A stretch of DNA of 37,585 nucleotides from an uncultured Bacteroidia bacterium (GCA_905478335.1 CAJQIC010000068.1:1-37585); one strand, 5' to 3'; numbered from the stretch's first letter, positions 16,651-25,583 are shown. Numbers and translations are program-made. The notes: a model not told the origin generated them from the letters alone.

Positions 16651-17532
16651 ATGGCAAAAGGGAAACCTCAAACAAAACCACAATGGAGCGATTACAGTTT
16701 GATCGATTGTGGCGATGGAAGAAAACTAGAAAGATTTGGTTCAGTTGTTTTAATCAGACCAGAGCCTGCAGCCATTTGGAGTCCGAAATTGGATAAAAAG
16801 GAATGGGAAAAAAAAGCGCACGCCGAGTGTATTCAATTGACCAATAACAAGGCAGACTGGAAATTTTCAAAAGAGTTTAAAAAAACGTGGAATGTGAATT
16901 ATGGTTTACGCGGAAAGGTAATCAGTTTTAATTTGCAACTTACACGTTTTAAGCATGTTGGGTTGTTTCCTGAGCACTTTATGAACTGGAATTATATTTA
17001 CGACAGCGTAAAGAAAATTGGTCCGTCGGCTAAGGTGCTTAACCTGTTTGCGTATACCGGTGGAGCATCTTTAGCTGCGAAAGCGGCTGGTGCTGATGTT
17101 GTACATGTCGATAGTATAAAGCAGGTAATATCATGGGCAAAGTCAAACATGGTTTCGTCCAACTTAAAAGATATACGTTGGGTTGTGGAGGATGCGTTAA
17201 AATTTGTTGCTCGCGAAAACAAGCGCGGCAACACATATCAAGGGGTAATACTAGATCCACCGGCCTATGGTCTTGGGGCAAAAGGAGAAAGATGGAAGCT
17301 TGAAGATTCCATTAATGAATTGATGCAAATGGTCAACGGTGTATTAGATAAACGCAACCATTTTGTTGTCTTGAACACCTATTCTCCCGGATTCACACCT
17401 TTGGTCGTTGAAAACGTCATGAAATCTACTTTGCACAAATCAAAGCATCACTCTTCAAAAGAGTTGTTTTTGCTCAGTGAAACCGGTTATAAAATGCCTA
17501 CAGGGGTAACAGGAATCGCTACATCGGCCTAA
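16651..17532 (+). CDS. Class I SAM-dependent methyltransferase (RlmI/RlmK-like)
   Basis: A 293-residue Rossmann methyltransferase. Motif I is LNLFAYTGGASLAA (about 130-143), the acidic ribose-binding Asp follows in VVHVDS (about 150-155), and motif IV is LDPPAYG (201-207). The FPEHFMNW segment before motif I matches the 23S rRNA methyltransferase (Methyltrans_SAM) group. The C-terminal half contains no cysteine: the motif VI region reads VVLNTYSPGF where m5C enzymes have their Cys, so cytosine C5 chemistry is unlikely and the target base is open. It starts 4 nt after the exonuclease gene. Confidence 0.85.
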   Translation: MAKGKPQTKPQWSDYSLIDCGDGRKLERFGSVVLIRPEPAAIWSPKLDKKEWEKKAHAECIQLTNNKADWKFSKEFKKTWNVNYGLRGKVISFNLQLTRFKHVGLFPEHFMNWNYIYDSVKKIGPSAKVLNLFAYTGGASLAAKAAGADVVHVDSIKQVISWAKSNMVSSNLKDIRWVVEDALKFVARENKRGNTYQGVILDPPAYGLGAKGERWKLEDSINELMQMVNGVLDKRNHFVVLNTYSPGFTPLVVENVMKSTLHKSKHHSSKELFLLSETGYKMPTGVTGIATSA

Positions 17533-17575
17533 TTAAATTTAACACTTGTAAGACGTTAAAATGACCTTTTACGTT

Positions 17576-17583
17576 TATCTTTG
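17576..17583 (+). promoter_or_regulatory. -7 box 6 nt before the CHU_C gene
   Basis: TATCTTTG is a perfect TAnnTTTG match. It covers the first possible start codon (TTG at 17581), so translation must begin at the GTG at 17590, giving at most a few nt of leader. A TTA at 17556-17558 stands where -33 would be. Confidence 0.55.
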
Positions 17584-17589
17584 TTCGTT

Positions 17590-19749
17590 GTGACAAAAAA
17601 GACTTTTCTACTTCTTTTTCTCGCTGTATGCAGCTTAACTTTAAAGGCACAGCCTCCTAGTGTTCATGCTAGTGGTGTCACCGCAAGTGATATTTATTGT
17701 AATGTGGCGACTATTTCTTGGAGTGCTGGAAATGGCGACAATCGAGTTGTTTTTGTCAAGGAAGGCAGTGCAGTAGATACGTTTCCAACTGATAATCAAT
17801 CATATACCGCAATGACTACGTTTGGTTCAGGGACCAAATTGAAAGACTGTTATACGGTGTTTAGTGGAAGCGGGACATCTGTTACTGTTTCTGGATTGAA
17901 GAAATCAACCACATATCATGTGGCTATTTTTGAGTTTAACGACAACTCTGGCAATTACGAATACTATACAAGTGCTGGATATGGTGTGGAGGATTTTAAA
18001 ACAGAGACTATTACAGCCAATTTTACCATAGATGACAAATATCAATGTTTAAGCGGCAACAGTTTTACGTTCACCAACGCTTCAAGTAACAGCCTTGGGG
18101 TTAATCCTGCAAGTATGACCTATACGTGGGATTATGGCGATAAATCTTCAACTACTTCGGGTCAAAATGCAAGTTACTCTTATACAACGGGGGGCATTTT
18201 CCAAGTTATTTTAAGCGCCGAAACAGTTGGGTGTAAAACCGATACGGCAATATCTGATACGGTGGTTGTGCCTTGGGTAATAGACTTTAATTTAGATACA
18301 ACCATTACAGGGAATGACAGCATTCAATGTTTTGGCAATAATTATTTCGAATTTAAAAACAACTCACTTCCTCCCGATAAGCCTATTTATGGCTTATATG
18401 ATAGAACAAGAAGCTTTTGGACTACGTCGTACGGAGGAACAGGTTCTGCATTCGATTACGAATTTGGAACTTCAACACCAGGAAGCATAACGGTTAAATT
18501 GGTTATGGGACGACAAGTTCGTGCTGGCCGAGAATACTGTTTCGATAGTTTCGAAAAGGTTTATGTTGTCCTACCTCCTGTCATTGATCATTCCAAAGTA
18601 AATATTAGCGATTCAATCCTATGTCTAAGTGAAAATGAATTCACTTATAGCCATACAGGTGCTAATGTAGCAACCACCAAATGGTATTTTGGAGATGGAG
18701 ACAGTTCGAGCAGCAATCCAGCTACGCATTCCTATTTGGCATCAGGAAGCTATGAGGTGATTTGTGAAGTTGTAGACGTTAATGGCTGTACAGGTCGAAT
18801 TGTAGATTCTGTGGGGATTGTTGAAACCCCAGATAATTATTTTACTGGATTAAAGGCGACCTATTGTGAGGGCGACCCCGTGGTAAATCTAAAACCGAAT
18901 TTAACGGGTGGAGAGTTTAAAGGAGGTAATGTGAGCGCAACTGATTCTACCTTTACACCGGGTGCTCCAGGCACCTACACCGTAGGGTATATTTTTAGTG
19001 TAGGGAGTTGTAAAGATACTTTTACGCAAGTGACTGAAGTACTAGAGAATCCATTCTTTAGCATTGGTGTTGATACTATAATTTGTCCAAATACAACCAT
19101 CGATTTACGCGTCGATTCTGCAGGTTTGAATTATCAATGGGATGATGGATCAGGTATGCAAAATAGAGTCGTAAGTCAACCAGGTACCTATTGGGTGATT
19201 GGAGAGCGCAACACATGTACGTTTGCCGATACAATCGATATCCGAGGTGTCACGTTGCCTAATCTGGAATTAGGAAACGATACATCAATCTGCGGTGGTG
19301 AGTTTCTTACTTACGACATCAGGGCAGACGCAGGAACGATTGTTTGGAGCGATGGGAGTACAGAAGGATTTAGTCGTACCATCACGCAATCAGGGTTTTA
19401 TAAGGCGACGATTACCCACCCATGTGGCGTAATTAGCGACTCCATAAACGTCGATATTCTACCTACGGCTTGTGCGATTTTTATACCCAATGCCATTTCT
19501 CCGAATTCAGATAACCTCAACGAAGTGTTTTACCCATCTGGGTTATTCCAATTTATTAGCATGCAAATCTGGAATGAATATGGAGAGCAACTTTTCGAAT
19601 CCTATGAGGAGGGAAAAGGATGGGACGGCACCGTTAACGGGGTAGTTTCGCCTGGAGGCACGTATTACTTTTTAATACGTTATCAATTGCCCGAAAACGG
19701 AAGTTACGTCAACAAGTCGGCCAAAGGGCCTTTGTTTCTAATACGGTAA
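17590..19749 (+). CDS. Secreted multidomain PKD protein with T9SS type-B (CHU_C) sorting domain
   Basis: A 719-residue secreted protein. A Sec signal peptide (about 1-20, ending LKAQ) precedes an FN3-like domain (about 25-130, ending HVAIFEFND), a PKD domain with WDYGDKSST (about 145-215), a second PKD domain with WYFGDGDSSSSNP (about 335-405), further Cys-containing Ig-like repeats (LELGNDTSICGG is typical), and a final gliding-motility-associated C-terminal domain (about 635-719, FIPNAISPNSDNLNEVF to GPLFLIR) that directs export and surface attachment by the type IX system. No enzymatic domain is visible, so adhesion is the likely role. GTG start, because the promoter overlaps the earlier TTG. 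The stop abuts the opposing stop with no gap. Confidence 0.9.
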   Translation: MTKKTFLLLFLAVCSLTLKAQPPSVHASGVTASDIYCNVATISWSAGNGDNRVVFVKEGSAVDTFPTDNQSYTAMTTFGSGTKLKDCYTVFSGSGTSVTVSGLKKSTTYHVAIFEFNDNSGNYEYYTSAGYGVEDFKTETITANFTIDDKYQCLSGNSFTFTNASSNSLGVNPASMTYTWDYGDKSSTTSGQNASYSYTTGGIFQVILSAETVGCKTDTAISDTVVVPWVIDFNLDTTITGNDSIQCFGNNYFEFKNNSLPPDKPIYGLYDRTRSFWTTSYGGTGSAFDYEFGTSTPGSITVKLVMGRQVRAGREYCFDSFEKVYVVLPPVIDHSKVNISDSILCLSENEFTYSHTGANVATTKWYFGDGDSSSSNPATHSYLASGSYEVICEVVDVNGCTGRIVDSVGIVETPDNYFTGLKATYCEGDPVVNLKPNLTGGEFKGGNVSATDSTFTPGAPGTYTVGYIFSVGSCKDTFTQVTEVLENPFFSIGVDTIICPNTTIDLRVDSAGLNYQWDDGSGMQNRVVSQPGTYWVIGERNTCTFADTIDIRGVTLPNLELGNDTSICGGEFLTYDIRADAGTIVWSDGSTEGFSRTITQSGFYKATITHPCGVISDSINVDILPTACAIFIPNAISPNSDNLNEVFYPSGLFQFISMQIWNEYGEQLFESYEEGKGWDGTVNGVVSPGGTYYFLIRYQLPENGSYVNKSAKGPLFLIR

Positions 19750-20493
19750 CTACAACAAATAATTTACGCCTACCGATACTCCGAATTGATACATTCGGTA
19801 TTGCACAAAATCATCTTTTGCTGTAACCAGTAAGGGGTAGTTAAATGCAGGTTGTACCGAAAAAACAGAATGCTCGTCTAGTTTGTATTCAAATCGAGCA
19901 CCTAAGTTTAAGGCTAGATTGGCTTTAACAGATTCGTAATCGCTTGAGATAACAAAGCGATCATTACCATCAACCGACCAACCATTCAAAGACACCGCCA
20001 TATCGTCACGAAGCATAAAGTCAAAGTCTAAGCCACCGGCAAAATAGAATTGCATCTTATTGTTAAACACTTTTTTAGTGAAGGCTTTTTGGTAAATAAC
20101 GGGTACAGAGATGTATCGATATTTATGGAAGAACTGCGCATCTTTGGATAAGACAGATTGAGACAGATCTTCTATTCGACCAATTTTGGGATGTACGGTA
20201 TCATGGAACTGGTAATCTGTTTGGGTTCGTGTAAAACTCACACCTTTAAAGTTAACACCAAACTGGATGGCCGAATATTTATCTAGTCCAACAATTAACT
20301 TGACGCCACCTGACCAATTCTGTCGTGGCCCGTCAATTTCTTTTAAAGAGTCAAGAAAGTCTTGAGTGCCTGAAGCTCCAACGGTCATATGTCTGTACCC
20401 AATGGCAGGGGTGACAAATCCTTCAATATGAACTTGAGAAAAGGCCGTTTGACCAAAACAAATAAGAATTAAAATGAAATACGATTTTTTCAC
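19750..20493 (-). CDS. Outer-membrane beta-barrel protein
   Basis: A 247-residue protein with a signal peptide (MKKSYFILILICFGQTAFSQ) and a predicted outer-membrane barrel: alternating beta strands such as VKLIVGLDKYSAIQFGVNF, YRYISVPVIYQ and a C-terminal VQYRMYQFGVSVGVNYLL. It resembles the Bacteroidota PorT-like/OmpW-like small barrels of unknown function. The start is GTG and shares one base with the TAG stop of the MATE gene, so translation is probably coupled. Convergent with the CHU_C protein gene; a functional link to surface export is possible but not shown. Confidence 0.72.
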   Translation of the reverse strand: MKKSYFILILICFGQTAFSQVHIEGFVTPAIGYRHMTVGASGTQDFLDSLKEIDGPRQNWSGGVKLIVGLDKYSAIQFGVNFKGVSFTRTQTDYQFHDTVHPKIGRIEDLSQSVLSKDAQFFHKYRYISVPVIYQKAFTKKVFNNKMQFYFAGGLDFDFMLRDDMAVSLNGWSVDGNDRFVISSDYESVKANLALNLGARFEYKLDEHSVFSVQPAFNYPLLVTAKDDFVQYRMYQFGVSVGVNYLL

Positions 20494-21833
20494 TATTGCA
20501 ATTTACTTTTAGTAATGTTTATAAACCTAATATATAAAGATACAGACGCGAGTATTAAGGCAACCGTTAACGCCACCCAAACACCAGTCATACCCAACGA
20601 TGTATGTATACCCAACCAATAAGCTAGAGGTAACGCTATGGCCCAATACACCACTAACGTAATGTATGACGGAACTTTTGTGTCGTTCATCCCTCTTAAT
20701 AGTCCAAGACTAACTGCCTGAACGCCGTCGAAAAACTGGAACAAGGCGGCAATAATCATTAGCTCGCTGGCTATACGTATAACTTCAGCATTTTCTGCAA
20801 ACATCCGAACCATTGGAACCCTAAAGATAACAAACATGACAGCAGATATCGCCATGAAAACCGAAACCAAGAAGAATGTGTTCCTTCCAATGTCAAGCGT
20901 CTTTTTATACTTTTTTTGCTCCCATGTTTCACCTGTTTTAATCATCCCGGCGATACTTATTCCACTGGCGAACATATACGTAAATGCCGCTAACTGTATG
21001 GCTACAGTATGGGCAGCCAATTCGTGCTCTCCAATCCAACCAGCAATAATCGCGGCACCAGCAAAAGCCGACACTTCAAAGAAGAATTGACCTCCGCTTG
21101 GGATACCCAAGGCCAACAAATTCTTGATGTGTTTCTGGTATATCTTGGTTCTAAAGGTTTTCCAATAAAAGACAATTTTATGGTGGTACACACAATAGAG
21201 CAACATGAAAATGGCCATAAAACTCCTACTGGTTAGTGTTGCATAACCCGCTCCTAGGAGTCCGTATTTTGGTGAACCCAGATTACCAAAAATTAATACC
21301 CAGTTAAGAAAGACGTTTAACAACAGCGCCAATAACGTAGCGTACATCGCCGCTTTGGTTAGGTTGTGACCGTCTGATACAGATTTAAAGGTTAGGTATA
21401 AAAACAAGGGCCAAGAGCTGTACATCAATAACTTGAGATAGGGGAGGGCCGCTTCAGAAACAGTTTCTGTTTGGTCAAAAATCCAGAAGTTTTTATATAC
21501 GAGCAATAGGATTATAAAAGTAAAAATAGAAACCAGTACGTTTATCAATAAAGACGCACCGATAAGGTTTTCTGTCTCAGGTTTTTTTTTCGTTTGCTCA
21601 GCGGCAATATTCGCAGAGAAAACCATCAGAACACCGATGCCAAAAATGGTGACGATAAAAAATACCGTGTTGGATATACCTGCCGCGGCTAAAGGAACAT
21701 AGCCCAAGCTGCCAACCATGGCGTTGTCTATCAAACCCATAAGCACGAGGCCCACATTGCCGGCCACAACAGGAGCACCTAGTTTTAAAAGCGAGGCAAT
21801 AATTTTTGGATTGTAATAGCTATTAATTGGCAC
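20493..21833 (-). CDS. MATE-family multidrug/metabolite exporter
   Basis: A 446-residue inner-membrane antiporter with about 12 membrane segments in two homologous halves. The N-terminal half has GAPVVAGNVGLVLMGLIDNAMVG, the family hallmark, and the second half begins near LGIPSGGQFFFEVSAFAGAAIIAGWIG. Such proteins export cationic drugs or metabolites against Na+ or H+. The start is GTG at 21831-21833, since the first helix begins about residue 12 and no other start is in range. A perfect -7 box ends 4 nt upstream, predicting a leaderless transcript. It is followed in the same operon by the barrel gene and is divergent from the sirtuin gene. Confidence 0.93.
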   Translation of the reverse strand: MPINSYYNPKIIASLLKLGAPVVAGNVGLVLMGLIDNAMVGSLGYVPLAAAGISNTVFFIVTIFGIGVLMVFSANIAAEQTKKKPETENLIGASLLINVLVSIFTFIILLLVYKNFWIFDQTETVSEAALPYLKLLMYSSWPLFLYLTFKSVSDGHNLTKAAMYATLLALLLNVFLNWVLIFGNLGSPKYGLLGAGYATLTSRSFMAIFMLLYCVYHHKIVFYWKTFRTKIYQKHIKNLLALGIPSGGQFFFEVSAFAGAAIIAGWIGEHELAAHTVAIQLAAFTYMFASGISIAGMIKTGETWEQKKYKKTLDIGRNTFFLVSVFMAISAVMFVIFRVPMVRMFAENAEVIRIASELMIIAALFQFFDGVQAVSLGLLRGMNDTKVPSYITLVVYWAIALPLAYWLGIHTSLGMTGVWVALTVALILASVSLYIRFINITKSKLQ

Positions 21834-21837
21834 GGCG

Positions 21838-21851
21838 CAAAAGTATATTTG
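21838..21851. promoter_or_regulatory. Overlapping divergent -7 boxes for the MATE and sirtuin genes
   Basis: The minus-strand box TACTTTTG (21838-21845) and plus-strand box TATATTTG (21844-21851) are both perfect TAnnTTTG matches and share 2 bp. Each ends exactly 4 nt before a GTG start (21833 on minus, 21856 on plus). Two polymerases cannot occupy both boxes at once. No -33 TTG stands at standard spacing on either strand. Confidence 0.6.
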
Positions 21852-21855
21852 TTTG

Positions 21856-22536
21856 GTGAAGAAACTGGTAGTTTTAACCGGCGCGGGGATAAGTGCTGAA
21901 AGTGGTATAAAAACCTTTCGTGGTTCTGGAGGATTGTGGGAAGGTTATGATGTCATGGAGGTGGCTAGCCCTGAAGGTTGGCAGAAAAACCCTGAACTGG
22001 TTTTGGACTTTTACAATCAAAGACGTCGAAACGTTTTGGACAGCCAACCTAACGGAGCACATTACGACTTAGCAAATTTAGAGACTAGGTACAACGTTCA
22101 GATTATAACGCAAAATATTGACGACTTGCACGAGCGCGCAGGGAGCAAAAACATTATTCACTTGCACGGAGAAATTCTTAAGTCACGCAGCACTGTTGAC
22201 GAGAAGATGGTTTTTGAAATGACTTCTGATCGTATAGAGGTGGGTGATTTGTGTCCGCAAGGAAGTCAATTACGCCCCCATATTGTTTGGTTTGGAGAGT
22301 CTGTACCACTCATTGAAAAGGCGGCATTACATGTTGCAGAGGCAGACCTTTTGCTGGTGGTTGGTACAAGTATGGAAGTGTATCCCGCAGCGGGCTTGTC
22401 GCAAATGGCTCCGCAAAATTGTCCAGTGTTTTTGATAGACCCTAATCCGAGTCATACGGCTGGTAGTTTGTTTACACAAATAGTAGATGTGGCTAGTAGT
22501 GGTTTAAAAACGTGGATAAAGGATTATGAAATCTAA
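21856..22536 (+). CDS. Sir2-type NAD-dependent protein deacylase (no zinc cysteines)
   Basis: A 226-residue sirtuin that removes acyl groups from lysine using NAD. The NAD loop GAGISAESGIKTFRG (9-23), TQNIDDLHERAG with the NAD-site Asn/Asp, and the catalytic His in HLHGEI are intact. FYNQRR has the YxxR pair that in CobB/SIRT5 binds negatively charged acyl-lysines, so desuccinylase or demalonylase activity is possible. The segment between HGEI and HIVWFGE, which normally holds four zinc-binding cysteines, has only one Cys (GDLCPQGSQLRP). The start is GTG at 21856; the earlier TTG at 21853 would lie even closer to the -7 box, and GAGIS begins too near the N-terminus for a later start. Confidence 0.92.
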   Translation: MKKLVVLTGAGISAESGIKTFRGSGGLWEGYDVMEVASPEGWQKNPELVLDFYNQRRRNVLDSQPNGAHYDLANLETRYNVQIITQNIDDLHERAGSKNIIHLHGEILKSRSTVDEKMVFEMTSDRIEVGDLCPQGSQLRPHIVWFGESVPLIEKAALHVAEADLLLVVGTSMEVYPAAGLSQMAPQNCPVFLIDPNPSHTAGSLFTQIVDVASSGLKTWIKDYEI

Positions 22537-22571
22537 ATGAGTAATAGCCGTAAATCTTTTTAACCTTCTGA

Positions 22572-22579
22572 TATATTTG
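22572..22579 (+). promoter_or_regulatory. -7 box of the mscS-like gene
   Basis: TATATTTG is a perfect TAnnTTTG match ending 18 nt before the ATG at 22598. It overlaps the earlier in-frame TTG at 22577, which excludes that codon as the start. Confidence 0.5.
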
Positions 22580-22597
22580 TGCTTCAATACAAGTAAA

Positions 22598-23404
22598 ATG
22601 GAAGAGTACGTAGATAAAATAAAGTCGGTTGTTGTTGATTTCAGTCCAAAGGTGTTAGCTGCTTTGGCGATATTAATTTTTGGTTGGATTGCCATCAGCT
22701 TTATAACAGGATTAGTAAGACGCATTTTTAACAAACGTAAACTAGACGAATCCTTGTCAAAGTTTTTAAGTAGCCTGATCAGTTGGGCATTAAAGGTTTT
22801 GCTCATCGTTACCGTTGCTTCCAAACTGGGTATTGAAACCACATCGTTTGCGGCCATAATTGGTGCAGCTGGTTTGGCCATTGGCTTGGCATTGCAAGGT
22901 GCCCTAAGCAACTTTGCCGGAGGCGCATTAATCATCTTGTTCAAACCCTTCAAAATTGACGACCTCATAGAAGCGCAAGGCCATTTGGGCGTAGTGAAAG
23001 ACATTCAGATCTTTACGACTATAATAAATACACCGACAAATCAGAAAGTCATTATTCCAAATGGTGCATTGTCGAACGGGTCAATAACAAATTATACGGC
23101 TGAAGGTAAATTACGCGTTGATTTGACCGTTGGTGTAGGGTATGATGAAGACATCAAAAAGACAAAGGAAGTGTTAATGGCCGCAATTCTTTCAACCGAT
23201 AAGGTGTTAAAAGATCCAGCACCGACCGTTAATGTTTCTGAGTTGGCGGATAGCTCTGTGAATTTTGCGGTTCGACCATGGGCCACGCCTCAAGACTATT
23301 GGGACGTGTACTTTAAAACACTAGAGAATTGTAAACTTGCCTTGGATGCTGCAGGTATCGAAATTCCTTACCCACATCAAGTGGAGATTCACAAAGAGGG
23401 TTAG
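22598..23404 (+). CDS. Small-conductance mechanosensitive channel (MscS family)
   Basis: A 268-residue inner-membrane channel that opens under membrane tension to release solutes after osmotic downshock. It has three N-terminal membrane segments; the pore-lining helix is AAIIGAAGLAIGLALQGALSNFAGG (from about residue 86), with the Gly/Ala packing pattern of MscS. The cytoplasmic beta domain (FKPFKIDDLIEAQGHLGVVKDI) and the ferredoxin-like C-terminal domain (VGVGYDEDIKK) follow. Length is close to E. coli MscS. It has its own promoter and shares a bidirectional terminator with convergent dnaK. Confidence 0.93.
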   Translation: MEEYVDKIKSVVVDFSPKVLAALAILIFGWIAISFITGLVRRIFNKRKLDESLSKFLSSLISWALKVLLIVTVASKLGIETTSFAAIIGAAGLAIGLALQGALSNFAGGALIILFKPFKIDDLIEAQGHLGVVKDIQIFTTIINTPTNQKVIIPNGALSNGSITNYTAEGKLRVDLTVGVGYDEDIKKTKEVLMAAILSTDKVLKDPAPTVNVSELADSSVNFAVRPWATPQDYWDVYFKTLENCKLALDAAGIEIPYPHQVEIHKEG

Positions 23405-23444
23405 AAAACTTCTGTTTTAGACAATAAATTTAAATTACAGGCAC

Positions 23445-23475
23445 AAAAAAAGCGGGACCATTTGGTCCCGCTTTT
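23445..23475. terminator. Bidirectional intrinsic terminator between mscS-like gene and dnaK
   Basis: A 10-bp perfect stem (23451-23460 with 23463-23472, tiny loop) is flanked by seven A residues on the left and four T residues on the right. Read on the minus strand it ends in seven T, so it is strongest for dnaK; on the plus strand it ends the mscS message more weakly. Confidence 0.85.
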
Positions 23476-23494
23476 ATGTAGTGTGTTATCGTTG

Positions 23495-25417
23495 TTACTT
23501 GACTTCTTCGAAGTCAACGTCTTCAACGTTGTCAGCTTCTGCACCAGCATCCGTGCTTCCGTTGTCGCCAGGGTTTGGTTGGTCACCACCCGCTGCGCCG
23601 CCTTCTGCTTGCTGTGCGTTGTATAGGTCTTGTGATGCAGCTTCCCAAGCTTTATTCAAGCTCTCCATGTTCGATTCAATTCCAGCGTCATCTTTGTCTG
23701 CTACCGCTTTTTTCAAAGCTTCTTTTGCTTCTTCGATTGCTGTCTTTTTGTCTTCAGGGATTTTGTCACCGTATTCTTTCAACTGCTTCTCAGTGGTAAA
23801 TACCAATGTGTCGGCTTGATTGAATTTTTCAACGGCTTCTTTCGCTGCCTTATCAGCTTCAGCATTTGCTTCAGCTTCTTTCTTCATTCTTTCGATTTCG
23901 TCATCACTCAATCCACTTGACGCTTCAATACGAATTTTTTGTTCTTTACCAGTGCCTTGGTCTTTTGCACTTACGTTCAAAATACCATTGGCATCTATAT
24001 CAAAAGTTACTTCAATTTTAGGCACTCCACGCTGAGCTGGTGGCAAATCAGATAAATGGAATCGTCCAATCGTCTTATTGTCTTTAGCCATCGAACGCTC
24101 ACCTTGAAGAACGTGAATTTCTACAGATGGTTGATTGTCTGACGCTGTTGAGAATACTTCTGATTTCTTTGTAGGAATCGTCGTATTCGCATCAATTAAC
24201 TTGGTCATTACATTACCCATGGTTTCAATACCTAGTGACAATGGCGTTACGTCTAACAATAAAACGTCTTTCACTTCACCAGTTAATACACCACCCTGAA
24301 TCGCAGCTCCAATGGCAACAACCTCATCTGGGTTAACCCCTTTTGAAGGTTTCTTGCCGAAGAATTTTTCAACTTCTTCTTGGATACGAGGGATACGTGT
24401 AGATCCTCCAACCAAAATTACTTCATCGATTTCGCTTGCGCTTAATCCAGAATCTTTAATGGCTGCTTTACATGGCTCTAAGCTTCGACGAATTAAGTCG
24501 TCAGATATTTGCTCAAATTTTGAGCGAGACAATTTACGAACCAAGTGCTTTGGCACACCATCAACTGGCATAATATATGGCAAGTTGATTTCAGTTTCAG
24601 TGCTACTCGATAATTCGATTTTAGCCTTTTCTGCAGCTTCTTTTAAACGTTGTAATGCCATTGGGTCTTTTCTAAGATCAATGTTTTCGTCGTTTAAGAA
24701 CTCTTCAGCCAACCAGTCGATGATTACTTCATCAAAGTCGTCACCACCTAGGCGTGTATCACCGTTGGTAGATTTTACTTCAAAAACACCATCTCCCAAT
24801 TCTAAGATTGAAATATCAAATGTTCCACCTCCAAGGTCATACACCGCTATGGTCATGTCCTTGTCGCGTTTGTCTAATCCATAAGCCAAGGCTGCTGCTG
24901 TTGGCTCGTTAACAATTCGTTCAACTTTTAATCCAGCAATTTCGCCGGCTTCTTTAGTTGCTTGACGTTGTGAGTCGTTAAAATATGCAGGTACAGTAAT
25001 TACTGCACGCGATACTTCACTACCCAAATAGTCTTCTGCTGTTTTCTTCATTTTCTGAAGCACAATGGCAGATATTTCTTGTGGTGTATATTTACGATCA
25101 CCAATCTCTACACGCGGTGTATCGTTGTCTCCTTTAACTACTTTGTAAGATACTTTAGATAATGCATCCTCGATCTCAGAATACTTAGAGCCCATAAATC
25201 GCTTTATAGACATCACGGTATTTTCTGGATTGGTAATGGCTTGGCGTTTTGCAGGATCTCCTACTTTTCTTTCTCCATTTCCATTGTCTAAAAATCCAAC
25301 AATCGACGGCGTTGTTCTTCGCCCTTCACTGTTAGGAATAACAACAGGTTCGTTACCTTCCATCACTGCTACGCACGAGTTGGTGGTTCCTAAATCTATT
25401 CCTATTACTTTACTCAT
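23495..25417 (-). CDS. dnaK: Chaperone DnaK (Hsp70)
   Basis: A 640-residue Hsp70. The ATPase domain (1-385) begins [16 protein letters not shown], contains [14 protein letters not shown] and [14 protein letters not shown], and ends at the linker [13 protein letters not shown], where the substrate-binding domain starts. The lid is followed by an Ala/Gly/Gln-rich tail ending in DVDFEEVK, close to the usual EEVD-like end of bacterial DnaK. Refolds and disaggregates proteins with DnaJ and GrpE, neither of which is adjacent here. The gene stands alone between the DUF4249 gene and the shared terminator. The leader is long (possible start near 25520), with an imperfect inverted repeat there. Confidence 0.98.
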   Translation of the reverse strand: MSKVIGIDLGTTNSCVAVMEGNEPVVIPNSEGRRTTPSIVGFLDNGNGERKVGDPAKRQAITNPENTVMSIKRFMGSKYSEIEDALSKVSYKVVKGDNDTPRVEIGDRKYTPQEISAIVLQKMKKTAEDYLGSEVSRAVITVPAYFNDSQRQATKEAGEIAGLKVERIVNEPTAAALAYGLDKRDKDMTIAVYDLGGGTFDISILELGDGVFEVKSTNGDTRLGGDDFDEVIIDWLAEEFLNDENIDLRKDPMALQRLKEAAEKAKIELSSSTETEINLPYIMPVDGVPKHLVRKLSRSKFEQISDDLIRRSLEPCKAAIKDSGLSASEIDEVILVGGSTRIPRIQEEVEKFFGKKPSKGVNPDEVVAIGAAIQGGVLTGEVKDVLLLDVTPLSLGIETMGNVMTKLIDANTTIPTKKSEVFSTASDNQPSVEIHVLQGERSMAKDNKTIGRFHLSDLPPAQRGVPKIEVTFDIDANGILNVSAKDQGTGKEQKIRIEASSGLSDDEIERMKKEAEANAEADKAAKEAVEKFNQADTLVFTTEKQLKEYGDKIPEDKKTAIEEAKEALKKAVADKDDAGIESNMESLNKAWEAASQDLYNAQQAEGGAAGGDQPNPGDNGSTDAGAEADNVEDVDFEEVK

Positions 25418-25517
25418 ATTTTAGGTTTTTATTTCAATGTTTGCAATTGAAGTGCCAATTGTTGATTCTGGGAAAATTAGAAGTACATATTTTAAGATAA
25501 ACGAATAGTAGACAGCT

Positions 25518-25538
25518 AACGCGCTCAAAATAAGCGTT
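25518..25538 (-). promoter_or_regulatory. Possible dnaK promoter within an inverted repeat
   Basis: Arms AACGC (25518-25522) and GCGTT (25534-25538) flank the minus-strand sequence TTATTTTG (25526-25533), which misses TAnnTTTG at one base. It lies about 110 nt upstream of the dnaK start. It is not a CIRCE element. Whether it mediates heat control is speculative. Confidence 0.25.
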
Positions 25539-25568
25539 TTAGTTAAAGTTGAGTCTGTTTGTCGAAAT

Positions 25569-25583
25569 GTGACAAATAGTCAC
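25569..25583. repeat. Short inverted repeat GTGAC-N5-GTCAC
   Basis: A perfect 5-bp inverted repeat with 5-nt centre that abuts the DUF4249 stop codon. It could be a weak hairpin ending that message (no T-run follows) or a CRP/FNR-like site upstream of dnaK; the spacing is one base off the CRP-type arrangement. Confidence 0.25.

Noticed and set aside
22577-22597. Upstream TTG start of the mscS gene at 22577.
   Set aside because: The codon is part of the perfect -7 box, so it would not be transcribed.
25230-25424. Plus-strand open frames across dnaK.
   Set aside because: They arise from strong codon bias of dnaK in the opposite frame and have no promoter or family similarity.
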